Positions 1-10,087 of a stretch of DNA of 64,000 bases are shown here, piece by piece. The stretch is from Arcanobacterium ihumii. GTDB lineage: Bacteria > Actinomycetota > Actinomycetes > Actinomycetales > Actinomycetaceae. A program made the position numbers and the translations under genes. Location of the stretch: positions 124,001 through 188,000 of the forward strand of contig NZ_UWOS01000003.1 in NCBI RefSeq assembly GCF_900604515.1, in the 5' to 3' direction. Every line of letters begins with the position of its first letter. Position 1 is the first letter of the stretch. The notes beneath the pieces were generated by a model. It saw only the letters and a list, made by a program, of their open reading frames with translations. It ran no database searches and was not told the origin of the DNA.

Positions 1-1611
1 ACTGAGATAGTTAAGCTCCGAGAAACTGAGTCTAATACGCTTGAGGCAAAGATTAAGGTCCATAATACTGCAAAGGAAAAGTTCGACGTTCTTACCGCTC
101 AGTGGATCTCATCTACGGCGGCTAACCTCGCATTAGAGCTTGAAGTTGGCTCTCCTTGCCCTGTTTGCGGTTCTATCGATCATCCTCAAGTTGCAGAACC
201 TAGTTCCACTCATACTACTCGTGACCAAGTCGATAAGGCGCAAGCACTTCTCGTCAAAGCTGCAAAGGATGTAGAGGCAACGAGCCAACATTTAGTGGCG
301 CTTGAAAGCCAGCTCAAAACTTTACGTATTGAGCTAGGCAAGGCAAGTTTCGAATCTTTAGAAGGCACGGAAAGTAACTTAGTTGAACAGCATATCCAGG
401 CATCACAAGCCAGTGACGAGGCCATAGAACTCAGCGAAAAGATACACGAGGCGGAGCAACAATTAGTTGCGTCTGATGCACAGATTCAAGAAGCCAGGGC
501 GAAGTTTGTTCAGATTCAGACTTCGATCAATCACGAAAAATTAACGCTTGAAAACGATGTAAAGGCGGTCCAACACGCCCGTGGCAAATACTCTTCGGTT
601 CGCGAGTATTGTGGCGTTTTACAAAATGAGCAGTTAGCAATTCAGGCTGAACTCAAGTTTATTTCTGATCTCACCTATCGCGCAGAGTCATTAAATAAAG
701 CTGCAGCCAAGCTTGAAAAGGCAGTTGGTGCTTCGCCTTTTGGTTCAAGCCAAAAAGCAAAAGAAGCCCTCCTCGATAAATACAACGAAACTACCTTAAC
801 TACGAGATTAAGGGAATTTGAACGTTCTCTTAGTGAAGTAAAAACCAAACTCAGCGATCCAAAGTTCCTAGATCTTCCGAACGAGGCATCAATTGATATC
901 GAGGCCCTCGAAGGTGCCTATCATGCTTCGAGCCAAGCTCGGCAAATTAAAGATGCACAAGCCGCGCAGGCTGAGCGCCTTGCATATGATGCACAACGTC
1001 TCGCCCTCCCGGTTGCTTCTGCATCGCAAACTTGGCATCGTTTGGCCGCCGATAATGGTCCATTAGTTCGCATCGCTGATATTGCACAGGCAGGACGTGG
1101 CTCGCATACTCGAGTTCCGTTGAGTATGTGGGTTCTTTTGAAACGTTTCGAGCTTGTGGTGGAACGTGCTAATGAACACCTCGCCCAGATCTCGGGTGGT
1201 CGCTACGAATTACGACGTACCAACGAAGGCAATCGTATTCAAAAGACCGGACTTGGCCTGAGCATTATTGATCGCGATGGCTCAGCCGAAGGCGACGTAG
1301 AGCGTTCTACAGCTTCACTTTCAGGTGGAGAAACCTTCTTCACGTCTCTTTCTCTGGCACTCGCCTTAGCCGAGGTTGTTCAGGAAGAAAACGGTGGTAT
1401 TCGGATCGACACGTTGATTATTGACGAAGGTTTTGGAACCCTTTCCGACGACGTTCGTGATGCGGTGATGAAGACGCTTGCTTCCCTCACCACTCACGGA
1501 CGCAAAGTGGGAATCGTTTCTCACGTAGAAGAGCTGAAGCAGATGATACCGAATCGGATTAGCCTCTCCCCCGCTCCCAGCGGAGGATCAACCCTAACTG
1601 TTACTGCCTGA
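1..1611 (+). CDS. sbcC: Exonuclease SbcC (Rad50-like ATPase), 3' part
   Basis: The 5' end lies outside the window; the frame is open from base 1 to the TGA at 1609-1611. Near the left edge there is a CPVCG motif at 157-171 (Cys codons 157-159 and 166-168) in the context SPCPVCGSIDHP, which is the Rad50/SbcC zinc hook. Long helical, Glu/Lys/Ala-rich coiled-coil sequence follows. The C-terminal ATPase lobe has the ABC signature LSGGETFF and a Walker B strand ending LIIDEGFGTLS. SbcC pairs with the SbcD nuclease to open hairpins and trim DNA ends in double-strand-break repair. sbcD would be expected just upstream. Family assignment is firm; the N-terminal lobe cannot be inspected. Confidence 0.93.
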   Translation, partial: TEIVKLRETESNTLEAKIKVHNTAKEKFDVLTAQWISSTAANLALELEVGSPCPVCGSIDHPQVAEPSSTHTTRDQVDKAQALLVKAAKDVEATSQHLVALESQLKTLRIELGKASFESLEGTESNLVEQHIQASQASDEAIELSEKIHEAEQQLVASDAQIQEARAKFVQIQTSINHEKLTLENDVKAVQHARGKYSSVREYCGVLQNEQLAIQAELKFISDLTYRAESLNKAAAKLEKAVGASPFGSSQKAKEALLDKYNETTLTTRLREFERSLSEVKTKLSDPKFLDLPNEASIDIEALEGAYHASSQARQIKDAQAAQAERLAYDAQRLALPVASASQTWHRLAADNGPLVRIADIAQAGRGSHTRVPLSMWVLLKRFELVVERANEHLAQISGGRYELRRTNEGNRIQKTGLGLSIIDRDGSAEGDVERSTASLSGGETFFTSLSLALALAEVVQEENGGIRIDTLIIDEGFGTLSDDVRDAVMKTLASLTTHGRKVGIVSHVEELKQMIPNRISLSPAPSGGSTLTVTA

Positions 1612-2062
1612 GCATTCGAGCCACATCAGCACGTTCGACAACGTCGTACCACATCAACTCAATATCTCCGGAAGCTAAAAATGCATCCTCGTCACCCGAT
1701 AGAGCCCCTACAACAAGTTCTTCTGCGCCAGGTTCGTCTATCAAAAGTGCTTCAACCTTTTTCCAAGGCACGTATTCATTCAGATTTCGCTGAGTCGCAA
1801 GCACGTCTTTCCCTTGTGAAGGGGCATCAATGTTCTTGTCCACAATTTCAGCAACTGCGACGATACGGCGATGGTTCTGTGAATCAATAGTCATAAGACG
1901 TAACGAATCATCAGCAGCGGCTAACGTTGCCACCATTTCAAGTCCCTCTTGATCTTCGTCGGGAAAATACTCCCGGAGCTGTGGCGTCACAGCGTGCACT
2001 GGACGGCTCGAAATCGAATCAGCATCCAAGTCAGTGACTGCAAGAGGGATATAAATACGCAT
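1601..2062 (-). CDS. DUF6912-like conserved actinobacterial protein
   Basis: A protein of about 153 residues starting MRIYIPLAVTDLDAD. That N-terminus resembles a family of small uncharacterised actinobacterial proteins (DUF6912, recalled from memory, not searched). I chose the ATG at 2062 because the family-like MRIYIP sequence begins there; an in-frame ATG lies 18 bases upstream. The protein is acidic and soluble, with no signal peptide, membrane segment or metal motif that I can see. Its 3' end overlaps the sbcC stop by 11 bases in convergent orientation. It is divergent from the gene at 2283, across a gap that holds a notable inverted repeat. Function unknown. Confidence 0.7.
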   Translation of the reverse strand: MRIYIPLAVTDLDADSISSRPVHAVTPQLREYFPDEDQEGLEMVATLAAADDSLRLMTIDSQNHRRIVAVAEIVDKNIDAPSQGKDVLATQRNLNEYVPWKKVEALLIDEPGAEELVVGALSGDEDAFLASGDIELMWYDVVERADVARMLRQ

Positions 2063-2105
2063 ACCCCTATCGTACATCACGCCTCAAACTCACCGGATCG
2101 AAGTT

Positions 2106-2177
2106 TTTGTATTTTGAGTTATCCACACCGTGCAAAACAGGGTTTTATAGATTTTTTTAGAACTGTCAAAATACAAA
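2106..2177. repeat. Perfect 12-bp inverted repeat in a divergent intergenic region
   Basis: TTTGTATTTTGA at 2106-2117 recurs as its exact reverse complement at 2166-2177, 48 bases apart. The pair lies between two divergently read genes (starts at 2062 and 2283). It could be two operator sites in opposite orientation or the stem of a large RNA loop. Function is inferred only from position. Confidence 0.55.
2119..2127 (+). promoter_or_regulatory. DnaA-box-like 9-mer
   Basis: TTATCCACA matches the classical DnaA box exactly and lies inside the 12-bp inverted repeat pair. It is a single copy, so it is not an origin. It may be a DnaA-responsive promoter site or chance; a given 9-mer is expected about once in two such windows on both strands. 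Confidence 0.3.
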
Positions 2178-2282
2178 CACTCAAGGACGAGTACCTTTCG
2201 CACCTTCCAATGGATTTGCTACCAGATGTGCCATGAAGCAAATTCTCCATTTCGGTTCTAACTCGCAAGGAAATAGACAATA

Positions 2283-2924
2283 ATGGCACAGCCGGCACTA
2301 CTCTTCGCTTCACCAGAAACAGCAATTACTTCCCGTTTACCCAAGTCGCAACGATTAAAAATTGTTGCCCAGCCATCAAAAATAGCTTCCTCAAGTGAAA
2401 ATATCACCACGCAAACTTCCGTAATTCAGGCCAAACCGATGCCTCCAGAACAGCAAAGCGTTATCTCAATGCCTAATTTGGGGAGTAAACAAAGCTTTGA
2501 CCGTACTTCCTTTCACGCGCATAGACGCTCTGCCAACACCACGGGCTATTTTGCACGACCTCCCGTTGAATCTGAAAATGAACCAGCTAAACCCCTTCCA
2601 CCCGCTGAACAATTTGCGGGTTCAATTATTCTTCACGTGGTCGAGATCTTGCTGGGGCATCGGCCACCACGCCAAATCCAAACCTGGGTCACTCCAATCA
2701 TCTACGATGCCCTGGTTAGGCGTGCCAACTTAGGCAAACAGATTCAAGGAAAAGCACCCAAATGCTTACCCCCTCGAATCAGACGAATTCATACCTGCTT
2801 CATAAGCCCTACCATAGCTGAGGTATCAGTTGTACTCTTTGACGGAAACAAAACCAGAGCCGCCGCGCTTCGGCTCGAAGCACGGCGGCAAAAGTGGCAT
2901 GTTACAGCCCTAGAAATTATTTAG
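2283..2924 (+). CDS. Rv3235-like (DUF6459-type) protein next to secA
   Basis: A 213-residue protein. The first ~110 residues are low-complexity, rich in Ser/Pro/Lys/Gln and probably disordered. The conserved part is the last ~100 residues, with WVTPIIYDAL and a closing segment AALRLEARRQKWHVTALEI, which resembles the Rv3235/DUF6459 proteins found near secA in actinobacteria. This was recognised by eye, not searched. An AAGGAAA ribosome site precedes the ATG. It converges on secA with a 26-base gap holding a short hairpin. Neighbourhood with secA hints at a link to secretion or envelope functions, but no role is established. Confidence 0.65.
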   Translation: MAQPALLFASPETAITSRLPKSQRLKIVAQPSKIASSSENITTQTSVIQAKPMPPEQQSVISMPNLGSKQSFDRTSFHAHRRSANTTGYFARPPVESENEPAKPLPPAEQFAGSIILHVVEILLGHRPPRQIQTWVTPIIYDALVRRANLGKQIQGKAPKCLPPRIRRIHTCFISPTIAEVSVVLFDGNKTRAAALRLEARRQKWHVTALEII

Positions 2925-2943
2925 ACCAAGATATTCGTCTAAG
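2922..2943. terminator. Short hairpin between convergent genes
   Basis: TTAGAC at 2922-2927 pairs with GTCTAA at 2938-2943, between the stop of the Rv3235-like gene and the stop of secA. The stem is only six pairs and has no clear T-run, so it is a weak candidate for a bidirectional terminator. Confidence 0.25.
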
Positions 2944-2950
2944 TCCGAAC

Positions 2951-5788
2951 TTAACGACGCTTTTTAGCTGCTTTCTTAGCAGCTCTACGCTGTTCACGGT
3001 TCATTCCCGATGCCTGATCTGAAGATCCTGCGGATCGAGCTACTCTCCCGCCCTGATCGTTTCGCGTCTCAGTTGACTGTGAACCATCTTTCGAGGCGGA
3101 GGTGTACATCATCTTTGGAGCTTCGGTATTCTTATTAATCCCGAGTAGCTTCTCGGCCATCGCCTGAGTGGTTTGAGAAGAACCAGCAAGACGCACGGCA
3201 GCTTCAGAGTCTTGACCAACTCCTGCCGGTGTTTGTGATCCTGCTTCAACGTCAACGGCATTGGCTTCACGAGACTCAGCAGCTAGACGCTCATTTCGCT
3301 CACTTGGAAGCTCAAAATTGAAGAGGTACTGCACCGTCTCAGAACGAATTGAATCATTCATGAGCTGGAACATCTGGTAACCCTCTTGCTTATATTCGAC
3401 AAGAGGATCACGTTGAGCCATTGCACGCAGACCGATACCTTCTTTAAGGTAATCCATTTCGTAAAGGTGCTCTCGCCACTTACGATCAAGGACATTCAGT
3501 AAAACCTGACGTTCGATCTGTCGCATGGTGTCGTCACCCAACTCTTCAGCGCGCTCTTCGTAAATAGCATGCGCATCGGTATGGAATTCGTTCATAAGGT
3601 CATCACGCGAAAGATTCTTGAGATCTCCATAGTCTTCTTCAAACTCAGAAGCGCTAAACGAAGGCGTGTAATAGCTCTTCATCGCCGTCCATAGTGCATC
3701 AAGATCCCAATCTTCGGGTGCTCCCAACGTTTCAGACTGGACCACGTCATCAATAGCGAAATCAACAAAAGACTCGATCTGAGCCTCCAGATCCTCACCA
3801 TTGAGAATTCGGCGTCGCTCATCGTACACGACGGTACGCTGCTCGGACATAACGTCGTCGTATTTCAAAACATTCTTGCGAATCTCAGCGTTACGTGCTT
3901 CGATCGCCGTCTGAGCGCGTTCAATTGCCTTCGAAAGTAACTTAAAATCAAGCGCTTCGTCTTCAGGACCATTCTTAAATGGAGCGGTGGCACGTGAATT
4001 AGCAAAAAGGCGCATTAGGTCATCGTCAAGTGAAAGATAGAATCGAGATTCACCCGGATCACCCTGACGCCCCGAACGTCCGCGCAACTGATTATCGATG
4101 CGGCGCGACTCATGGCGCTCAGAGCCAAGCACGTAAAGTCCACCGAGCTCTACAACTTCGTCATGTTCGGCGGCAACGGTCGCTTTAGCCTGAGCCAAGA
4201 CCTCTGGCCAAGCCTTTTCGTATTCCTCGGCGTTCTCCTCGGGATCAAGACCCTGCTTTTCCATGGTGGCGACGGCGATATGCTCAGCATTTCCACCAAG
4301 CATAATGTCCGTTCCTCGACCAGCCATATTCGTTGCAACTGTAATTGCACCCTTACGACCAGCCATGGCGATAACAGCAGCTTCACGTTCGTGTTGTTTA
4401 GCGTTCAAAACCTCATGTGGAATATGAGCCTTCTTCAAGAGGTCAGAAAGCATCTCTGAGTTCTCAACTGAAGCGGTACCAACCAACACAGGCTGACCCG
4501 TGGCATAACGTTCCTTAATATCTTCAACAATTGCCTGGAACTTTCCACGCGCAGTTGGGAACACCAAATCTGTCTGATCAAGGCGAATCATCGGACGGTT
4601 TGTTGGAATCGGAACGACTCCGATATCATAAGTCGATGCGAATTCCTCCGCTTCGGTTTCAGCAGTACCCGTCATACCAGAGAGTTTGTCGTACAGGCGG
4701 AAGTAGTTCTGCAAAGTAATCGTCGCAAGAGTTTGGTTCTCTGCCTTGATCTCTACGTGCTCTTTAGCTTCAATTGCCTGATGCATCCCTTCGTTGTAAC
4801 GGCGACCAGCCAGAACACGGCCAGTATGTTCGTCAACGATCAATACTTCCCCATTGGCAACAATGTAATCACGATCGCGAACAAAGAGTTCTTTAGCCTT
4901 GATCGCATTGTTAAGGTAGCCGATAAGCGGGGTGTTAACGGATTCGTAGAGGTTGTCGATACCCAGCAGATCTTCAATCGCATCAATGCCAGGGGCAAGA
5001 ATACCCACGGTACGTTTCTTCTCATCAACTTCATAGTCGTGATCCTTACGCATCGACAGCACTGCCTGCGCAAAGGCGTTATACCACTTGTTAGCATCAC
5101 CTTCAGCTGGACCAGAAATAATCAATGGCGTACGCGCCTCGTCAATAAGGATCGAATCAACTTCGTCAACGATCGCGAAGAAATGATCACGCTGTACTAA
5201 GCCATCGACTTCACGCGCCATGTTGTCACGCAAGTAGTCGAAACCAAACTCGTTATTCGTTCCGTACGTAATATCGGCGGCGTATTCACGACGACGCTCT
5301 TCTGGAGTCAAAGACGAAACGATACAGCCCGTCGTCATCCCCAAGAAGCGGAATACGCGTCCCATTAGTTCCGACTGGTAGCTAGCCAAGTAATCGTTGA
5401 CCGTAACTACATGGACGCCGCGTCCTGGAATTGCATTAAGATAGGCCGCCAAGGTAGCAACGAGAGTCTTACCTTCACCAGTCTTCATTTCGGCAATATT
5501 ACCTAAGTGTAGCGCGGCACCACCCATGATCTGGACATCGTAATGACGTTGTCCAAGGGTACGGACCGAAGCTTCACGCACTGCAGCAAAGGCCTCAGGG
5601 AGCAAATCGTCAAGAGATTCACCATCAACATAGCGCTTGCGGAACTCCTCGGTAAGAGCACGCAACTCGTCGTCTGTGAGTGCTTTAAAATCATCTTCCA
5701 AAAGATTCACTTGTTGGGTGATGCTACCTAAACGCTTCAGCGTACGGCCTTCACCTGCGCGTAAAATCTTATTGAGAATCTTGCCCAC
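2951..5788 (-). CDS. secA: Protein translocase ATPase SecA (SecA1)
   Basis: A 945-residue motor ATPase that drives unfolded preproteins through SecYEG. The Walker A motif MKTGEGKT lies near residue 102. [17 protein letters not shown] and the [18 protein letters not shown] helicase motif appear in the second nucleotide-binding fold. The scaffold and wing domains follow, and the protein ends in a basic Arg/Lys/Ala tail. There is no C-terminal zinc-binding Cys cluster, as is usual for actinobacterial SecA1. Translation starts at GTG 5788 with an AGGAG site about eight bases upstream. It sits 112 bases downstream of the prenyl synthase on the same strand, so a separate promoter in that gap is plausible but not clear. 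Confidence 0.97.
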   Translation of the reverse strand: MGKILNKILRAGEGRTLKRLGSITQQVNLLEDDFKALTDDELRALTEEFRKRYVDGESLDDLLPEAFAAVREASVRTLGQRHYDVQIMGGAALHLGNIAEMKTGEGKTLVATLAAYLNAIPGRGVHVVTVNDYLASYQSELMGRVFRFLGMTTGCIVSSLTPEERRREYAADITYGTNNEFGFDYLRDNMAREVDGLVQRDHFFAIVDEVDSILIDEARTPLIISGPAEGDANKWYNAFAQAVLSMRKDHDYEVDEKKRTVGILAPGIDAIEDLLGIDNLYESVNTPLIGYLNNAIKAKELFVRDRDYIVANGEVLIVDEHTGRVLAGRRYNEGMHQAIEAKEHVEIKAENQTLATITLQNYFRLYDKLSGMTGTAETEAEEFASTYDIGVVPIPTNRPMIRLDQTDLVFPTARGKFQAIVEDIKERYATGQPVLVGTASVENSEMLSDLLKKAHIPHEVLNAKQHEREAAVIAMAGRKGAITVATNMAGRGTDIMLGGNAEHIAVATMEKQGLDPEENAEEYEKAWPEVLAQAKATVAAEHDEVVELGGLYVLGSERHESRRIDNQLRGRSGRQGDPGESRFYLSLDDDLMRLFANSRATAPFKNGPEDEALDFKLLSKAIERAQTAIEARNAEIRKNVLKYDDVMSEQRTVVYDERRRILNGEDLEAQIESFVDFAIDDVVQSETLGAPEDWDLDALWTAMKSYYTPSFSASEFEEDYGDLKNLSRDDLMNEFHTDAHAIYEERAEELGDDTMRQIERQVLLNVLDRKWREHLYEMDYLKEGIGLRAMAQRDPLVEYKQEGYQMFQLMNDSIRSETVQYLFNFELPSERNERLAAESREANAVDVEAGSQTPAGVGQDSEAAVRLAGSSQTTQAMAEKLLGINKNTEAPKMMYTSASKDGSQSTETRNDQGGRVARSAGSSDQASGMNREQRRAAKKAAKKRR

Positions 5789-5899
5789 AACTACTCCTGA
5801 CGTTCTTCTGCCATAATCGGCACGACCGTTACTATTCTACGCTGTAAACAGTGAATTCAGAATTTCAGTTTGTGCTACTTCACTCTTGGCAAATCCGGA

Positions 5900-6910
5900 T
5901 TAAGCCATTCGATCAACCATGGCATGAGCAAAAGCCTCCAGCGCCTCACGAACCTCACCCTTAGGTACGCTCTCAAGCTCAGCGAGGGCTTCATCGATCC
6001 ACTGATCTGCCAGTGCACGAGTCTCAGCTACAACCGGGTGCACGCGCAAACGGGCGACGACGTCGGGGAGGTTTTCTTCGTTTAGGTCATCTGAATCAAG
6101 AAGAGCAAGAATTTGTGTGCCTTCTTCATCAAGCGTTCCGTCGTGTTGGCGCTTGCGCAGAAGCAGAGTCGGCATAGTCGAAACGTTTTCAAGAAGATCC
6201 GTTCCCGGGGTCTTTCCGGTGAGTTCCGGCTTCGAAACAAGGTCGATAACATCGTCTGCAAGTTGGAATGCAACGCCGACTTTTTCACCGAATTGGGCAA
6301 CGGCTTCGGCTAGTTCTTCCGAACCACCTGAAGACAGCACGCCATAACGCGCTGCCGCAGCAATCAAAGATCCCGTCTTATCAGCAAGAACCTGGATGTA
6401 GTGATCAATCGGATCATCGTTGTCACGAGGACCAACTGTTTCATGAAGCTGTCCAACACAAAGGCGCTCGAAAGTCGTGGCGTGAAGCAAAACCGCACGC
6501 GGTCCGAGCTTAGCCACAATGGAAGAAGCGCGAGCAAACAGCACGTCTCCAGCCATAATCGCCGATGAATTTCCAAAGATATATTGCGCAGACGGCACTC
6601 CGCGGCGTAACGGAGCTTCATCCATGACGTCGTCGTGATACAACGACGCAAGGTGGGTAAGTTCAACCACCAAGGATGAATCATCAACCGCTTGGTTCAG
6701 CGGATCCGGTCCAAGCTCTGAGGTAAGGAGGCAGAGCACTGGGCGCAACCGTTTACCACCGGCCACGGCAAGGTGAGACGTCGCAGCATCTACAACGAGG
6801 TCATCGATACGGACGACGTCCTGAAGTTGGGTTTCAACGCTGTCGAGTCGCTTCGATAGACGCGAACCTAATTCGCCATGGCCGGCAAGTAAATCGGAAA
6901 ATGCATTCAC
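5900..6910 (-). CDS. Long-chain polyprenyl diphosphate synthase
   Basis: A 336-residue trans-prenyltransferase that elongates isoprenoid diphosphates, here most likely making the menaquinone side chain. GGKRLRP is at 51-57, the first Asp-rich motif DDVMD at 93-97 and the second DDVID at 219-223. The residue five before the first motif is Ala (ASLYHDD). A small residue there fits long (above C20) products, whereas short-chain synthases carry an aromatic; this is a family rule, not a measurement. The start overlaps the nuoN stop (6907-6910, ATGA type), so it is translationally coupled to the complex I operon. Confidence 0.93.
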   Translation of the reverse strand: MNAFSDLLAGHGELGSRLSKRLDSVETQLQDVVRIDDLVVDAATSHLAVAGGKRLRPVLCLLTSELGPDPLNQAVDDSSLVVELTHLASLYHDDVMDEAPLRRGVPSAQYIFGNSSAIMAGDVLFARASSIVAKLGPRAVLLHATTFERLCVGQLHETVGPRDNDDPIDHYIQVLADKTGSLIAAAARYGVLSSGGSEELAEAVAQFGEKVGVAFQLADDVIDLVSKPELTGKTPGTDLLENVSTMPTLLLRKRQHDGTLDEEGTQILALLDSDDLNEENLPDVVARLRVHPVVAETRALADQWIDEALAELESVPKGEVREALEAFAHAMVDRMA

Positions 6911-8517
6911 GCGAAGGATCCTTGCATAAGGTCGAGTACTGAACCAGGAAGTAGGCCCAGCGCAATGGTTAGAACAAGCGCCACGACGATGGCAACCACC
7001 GTCATGCCCTCTGATTGTACAACCTCAACGTCCTCAGCTGGCTCGGTGAAAAACATGAGCTGCACCAAACGGAAGTAGAAGAACGCAGTTGCCGCAGAAG
7101 CAAGCACTGCGATAACTACCAAAATGGTCTCGCCAGCGGCAATTCCAGAGCGGAAGACTTCAAATTTTCCGATGAACCCACCGGTCAATGGAATACCGGC
7201 GAAGGAGAGGAGGAACACTAACATTGCAGAAGCCAAGAAAGGCGAACGCTTTCCAAGTCCGGCCCACTTTTCGAGCTTCGTAGCCTCGCCAAGGATCTTT
7301 CCTTCGACGTCTCGATCGCGAACCAAAGTGACGATAGCAAATGCACCAACCGTCGCAACTCCGTATGCGAGGAGGTAGAACAAAACAGAAGACATCGTTT
7401 GCGAGTACTGCTTTGGATCCATGTCCATGGTACGGATTGCGTTAACGGCGATGAGGATAAAGCCAGCGTGCGCAATGGAAGAATAGGCAAGGAGGCGTTT
7501 AATATCGGTTTGAACCAGACCAAGCACCGTACCTACTACGATGGTTGCGATGATTACAATCCACATGAAGACGTTCAAAGCCGCCGCGGAAGTTGCTGCA
7601 ACGTAGAGCATCACGCGCAAGAGAGCTACGAATGCCGCCGCCTTGGTTCCTGCTGCCATGAAGCCGGTGATCGGAGTAGGAGCACCTTGGTATACATCAG
7701 GAGTCCAAGAGTGGAATGGAGCAGCGCCTACCTTAAAGAGAAGGCCGATTACTACCATTGCCACACCCATGACAAGCACGGAGGTTTGAACATTCTGCCC
7801 CTGGATAGAGAGCTGGAGAACTTCGTTGAATACGAGGGTCCCAGTTGCTCCGTAGATGAAGGCTGCACCCATCAAGAAGATTGCCGAGGAAAATGCTCCC
7901 AAGAGGAAGTACTTCATAGCGGCCTCCTGTGAAAGGAGACGACGCCGGCGCGCCGTTGCCGATAGCACATAAAGCGGCAACGATAGAACTTCCAGCGCGA
8001 TGAAAAGCGTGAGGAAATCAAATGAGGACGTAAAAGCCATCATGCCACCCACTGCGAAAAGCGCAAGTGGGAATACTTCGGTCTGCTCTCGGCCTGCATT
8101 TGCAGATTCACGTTCTTCAGCTGATCCTGGGCGCGTTGCCGCAGAGGCAGCAAATGCGCCTTCACGTGTTTGAGTACGGTCAGCAATTACCAAGAAGGCA
8201 AGAAGTGAGGAAATAAGGATAATACCTTGCCCGATAAGCGAAAAACCATCTTCAACAAGCGAAATACCTGTAAAACCGTGTGCCGACTGCACTGCTGAGA
8301 GCGGGTTCGTGGCTAGGCCCTTATCGGTGTGGAGCTCAGTCCAACGCCAGACCACAGCGACCAATGCCGCAGCAAGTGCGAGCAACGTAGTTACGATTTG
8401 TACCGGACGACGAGCGCCGCGCGGAACAAACGCTTCAAATAGCGTAGATAAAACCGCTGTTCCTAAAACGATGAGCAGTGGGACAACCGCTACCCATTGA
8501 ATAACAGTAGTATTCAC
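6907..8517 (-). CDS. nuoN: NADH-quinone oxidoreductase subunit N
   Basis: A 536-residue polytopic membrane protein, one of the three antiporter-like proton-pumping subunits of complex I. The proton_antipo_M core is recognisable (LLAYSSIAHAGFILIAV; KVGAAPFHSWTPDVYQGAPTPITGFMA). A hydrophilic stretch at about 115-145 separates early helices. The start overlaps the nuoM stop by four bases. It is the last nuo gene, directly followed by the coupled prenyl synthase. Confidence 0.96.
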   Translation of the reverse strand: MNTTVIQWVAVVPLLIVLGTAVLSTLFEAFVPRGARRPVQIVTTLLALAAALVAVVWRWTELHTDKGLATNPLSAVQSAHGFTGISLVEDGFSLIGQGIILISSLLAFLVIADRTQTREGAFAASAATRPGSAEERESANAGREQTEVFPLALFAVGGMMAFTSSFDFLTLFIALEVLSLPLYVLSATARRRRLLSQEAAMKYFLLGAFSSAIFLMGAAFIYGATGTLVFNEVLQLSIQGQNVQTSVLVMGVAMVVIGLLFKVGAAPFHSWTPDVYQGAPTPITGFMAAGTKAAAFVALLRVMLYVAATSAAALNVFMWIVIIATIVVGTVLGLVQTDIKRLLAYSSIAHAGFILIAVNAIRTMDMDPKQYSQTMSSVLFYLLAYGVATVGAFAIVTLVRDRDVEGKILGEATKLEKWAGLGKRSPFLASAMLVFLLSFAGIPLTGGFIGKFEVFRSGIAAGETILVVIAVLASAATAFFYFRLVQLMFFTEPAEDVEVVQSEGMTVVAIVVALVLTIALGLLPGSVLDLMQGSFA

Positions 8518-10067
8518 TTGATATCTCCTTCGGATACAACAGCAATATCAGACGTATCGACCGAATATTGTGGCGCGGAAATCGTTTGCACTACCCCGGC
8601 ATCAAAACTCGGGTTCACAAAGTTTGTAACAGCTGCAGGATAGAAGCCAAGTGCTAACATCGCCGCAATCAGCAAGCCCATAACTAACTTTTCACGAGCA
8701 TTGAGATCGTCGGACAATAGCTCTGGACGCGGACCCGTAAAAACGCGCTGATATGGGAGCAGAATGTAGATCGCGGCAAGCACCACACCAGACACCGCAA
8801 AGACCGCTGCCACTGGGTTAACCTTGAACGTTCCTACCAAAACCATGTATTCAGGTACAAATCCGGACAAGCCTGGAAGCGCGACCGTAGCAAGACCAGA
8901 GATCAGGAATGTTCCGGCGAGCACTGGCGTTACACGCTGCCAACCGCCATAGTTCGAAATAGAGTAACTGTTTCCACGCTTTCCAAGGAACCCAACCACA
9001 AGGAACAATCCCGCGGTACCAACGCCGTGGGCAACCATGTAGAGCACTGCTCCGGTCATTGCGAGCTGTGAGCCGCTGAAAATGCCAATCACCATGAAAC
9101 CAAAGTGGGATACCGAGGTGTAGGCGATCAAACGCATAAGGTTATCGGAACCAATTGCCATCAACGCCCCCCAAATAATCGATACAATCGCCAAAACGAT
9201 AACAATTGGCGCTGCCGTCTGCGCAGATATTGGGAACAGCGGCAAACAAATGACGATCATTCCGTAGGTCCCGAGTTTATCAAGTACACCAACAAGGAGC
9301 GTTGACGTTCCCGCCGGCGCCTCTTCCGTGGTGTCTGGGAGCCACGTATGAAGTGGCCACATCGGAGCCTTGATTGCGAATGCAATGAAGAATGATAGGA
9401 AGATCCACATCTGAGCCGAGCTCGGAGCCTTCAGCCCCTGCGCAAGTACATCGATCATGTAGCCACGTGGACCACCGGTTCCGTAGGTGTAAACCGCGAT
9501 CACGCCTACCAGCATGATCAATCCACCAAGAATTGAGTAAAGCAAGAACTTCATTGCGGCTCGACGCCGATTGACTCCACCGTAGTTTCCAATCAGGAAG
9601 TACATCGGAACGATCATCAATTCGAACAGAATGTAAAAGAGGAAAACATCGCGCGCTGCGAAGAGCGAAATCATGATTGCTTCGAGGAATAGAATCCATC
9701 CGAAGTACGAACCGGTGCGATCGTCGTCGTAATCATTCCAAGCGGCAAGAATAACGATAGGTACCAAGAACGTAGCGAGCGCGATCATTACTGCGCTAAT
9801 ACCGTTGACTCCCCATGCGACCGAAACACCAATCTGCGGAATCCATCCATAGGTTTCGGAAAGCTGAACAGCATCGGCATCGGCAATGGAGAACTGAGTT
9901 ATCATTGCCGCAATAAAGATCGCCAGCACAGCCACTGAAAGTCCGAGCGTGAAAGCACGCGCGATCTTTCGTAGTGGCTTGATAACTGCGAGTGCGAATG
10001 CGCCGACGAGCGGCAAGAGAACTAACGTGGTGAGCCACGGGAATGTAGCTTCAATAACTGGTTGCAT
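8514..10067 (-). CDS. nuoM: NADH-quinone oxidoreductase subunit M
   Basis: About 517 residues from the chosen ATG; an antiporter-like proton-pumping subunit. Family motifs include FILFELMIVPMYFLIG, FAIKAPMWPLHTWLPD and LIAYTSVSHFGFMVIGIF. I chose ATG 10067 because GGAAGGAA lies at ribosome-site distance. A GTG at 10091 overlapping the nuoL stop would add eight residues and give the overlap typical of this operon, so it stays an alternative. Confidence 0.95.
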   Translation of the reverse strand: MQPVIEATFPWLTTLVLLPLVGAFALAVIKPLRKIARAFTLGLSVAVLAIFIAAMITQFSIADADAVQLSETYGWIPQIGVSVAWGVNGISAVMIALATFLVPIVILAAWNDYDDDRTGSYFGWILFLEAIMISLFAARDVFLFYILFELMIVPMYFLIGNYGGVNRRRAAMKFLLYSILGGLIMLVGVIAVYTYGTGGPRGYMIDVLAQGLKAPSSAQMWIFLSFFIAFAIKAPMWPLHTWLPDTTEEAPAGTSTLLVGVLDKLGTYGMIVICLPLFPISAQTAAPIVIVLAIVSIIWGALMAIGSDNLMRLIAYTSVSHFGFMVIGIFSGSQLAMTGAVLYMVAHGVGTAGLFLVVGFLGKRGNSYSISNYGGWQRVTPVLAGTFLISGLATVALPGLSGFVPEYMVLVGTFKVNPVAAVFAVSGVVLAAIYILLPYQRVFTGPRPELLSDDLNAREKLVMGLLIAAMLALGFYPAAVTNFVNPSFDAGVVQTISAPQYSVDTSDIAVVSEGDIK

Positions 10068-10087
10068 TACCTTAATTCCTTCCAGAC

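Noticed and set aside
2119-2127. Replication origin suggested by the DnaA-box-like 9-mer
   Set aside because: Only one box is seen, and there is no dnaA, dnaN or A+T-rich unwinding region with box clusters.
4733-5200. 155-codon plus-strand frame inside secA
   Set aside because: Lies wholly opposite conserved SecA coding sequence and does not resemble a protein family.
7399-7932. 177-codon open frame on the plus strand inside nuoN
   Set aside because: Antisense to a well-supported membrane gene, low-complexity Asp/His/Arg composition, no ribosome site or family resemblance.
9280-9699. 139-codon minus-strand frame inside nuoM
   Set aside because: It is an alternative frame of nuoM with an unnatural His/Arg/Ser-rich composition.
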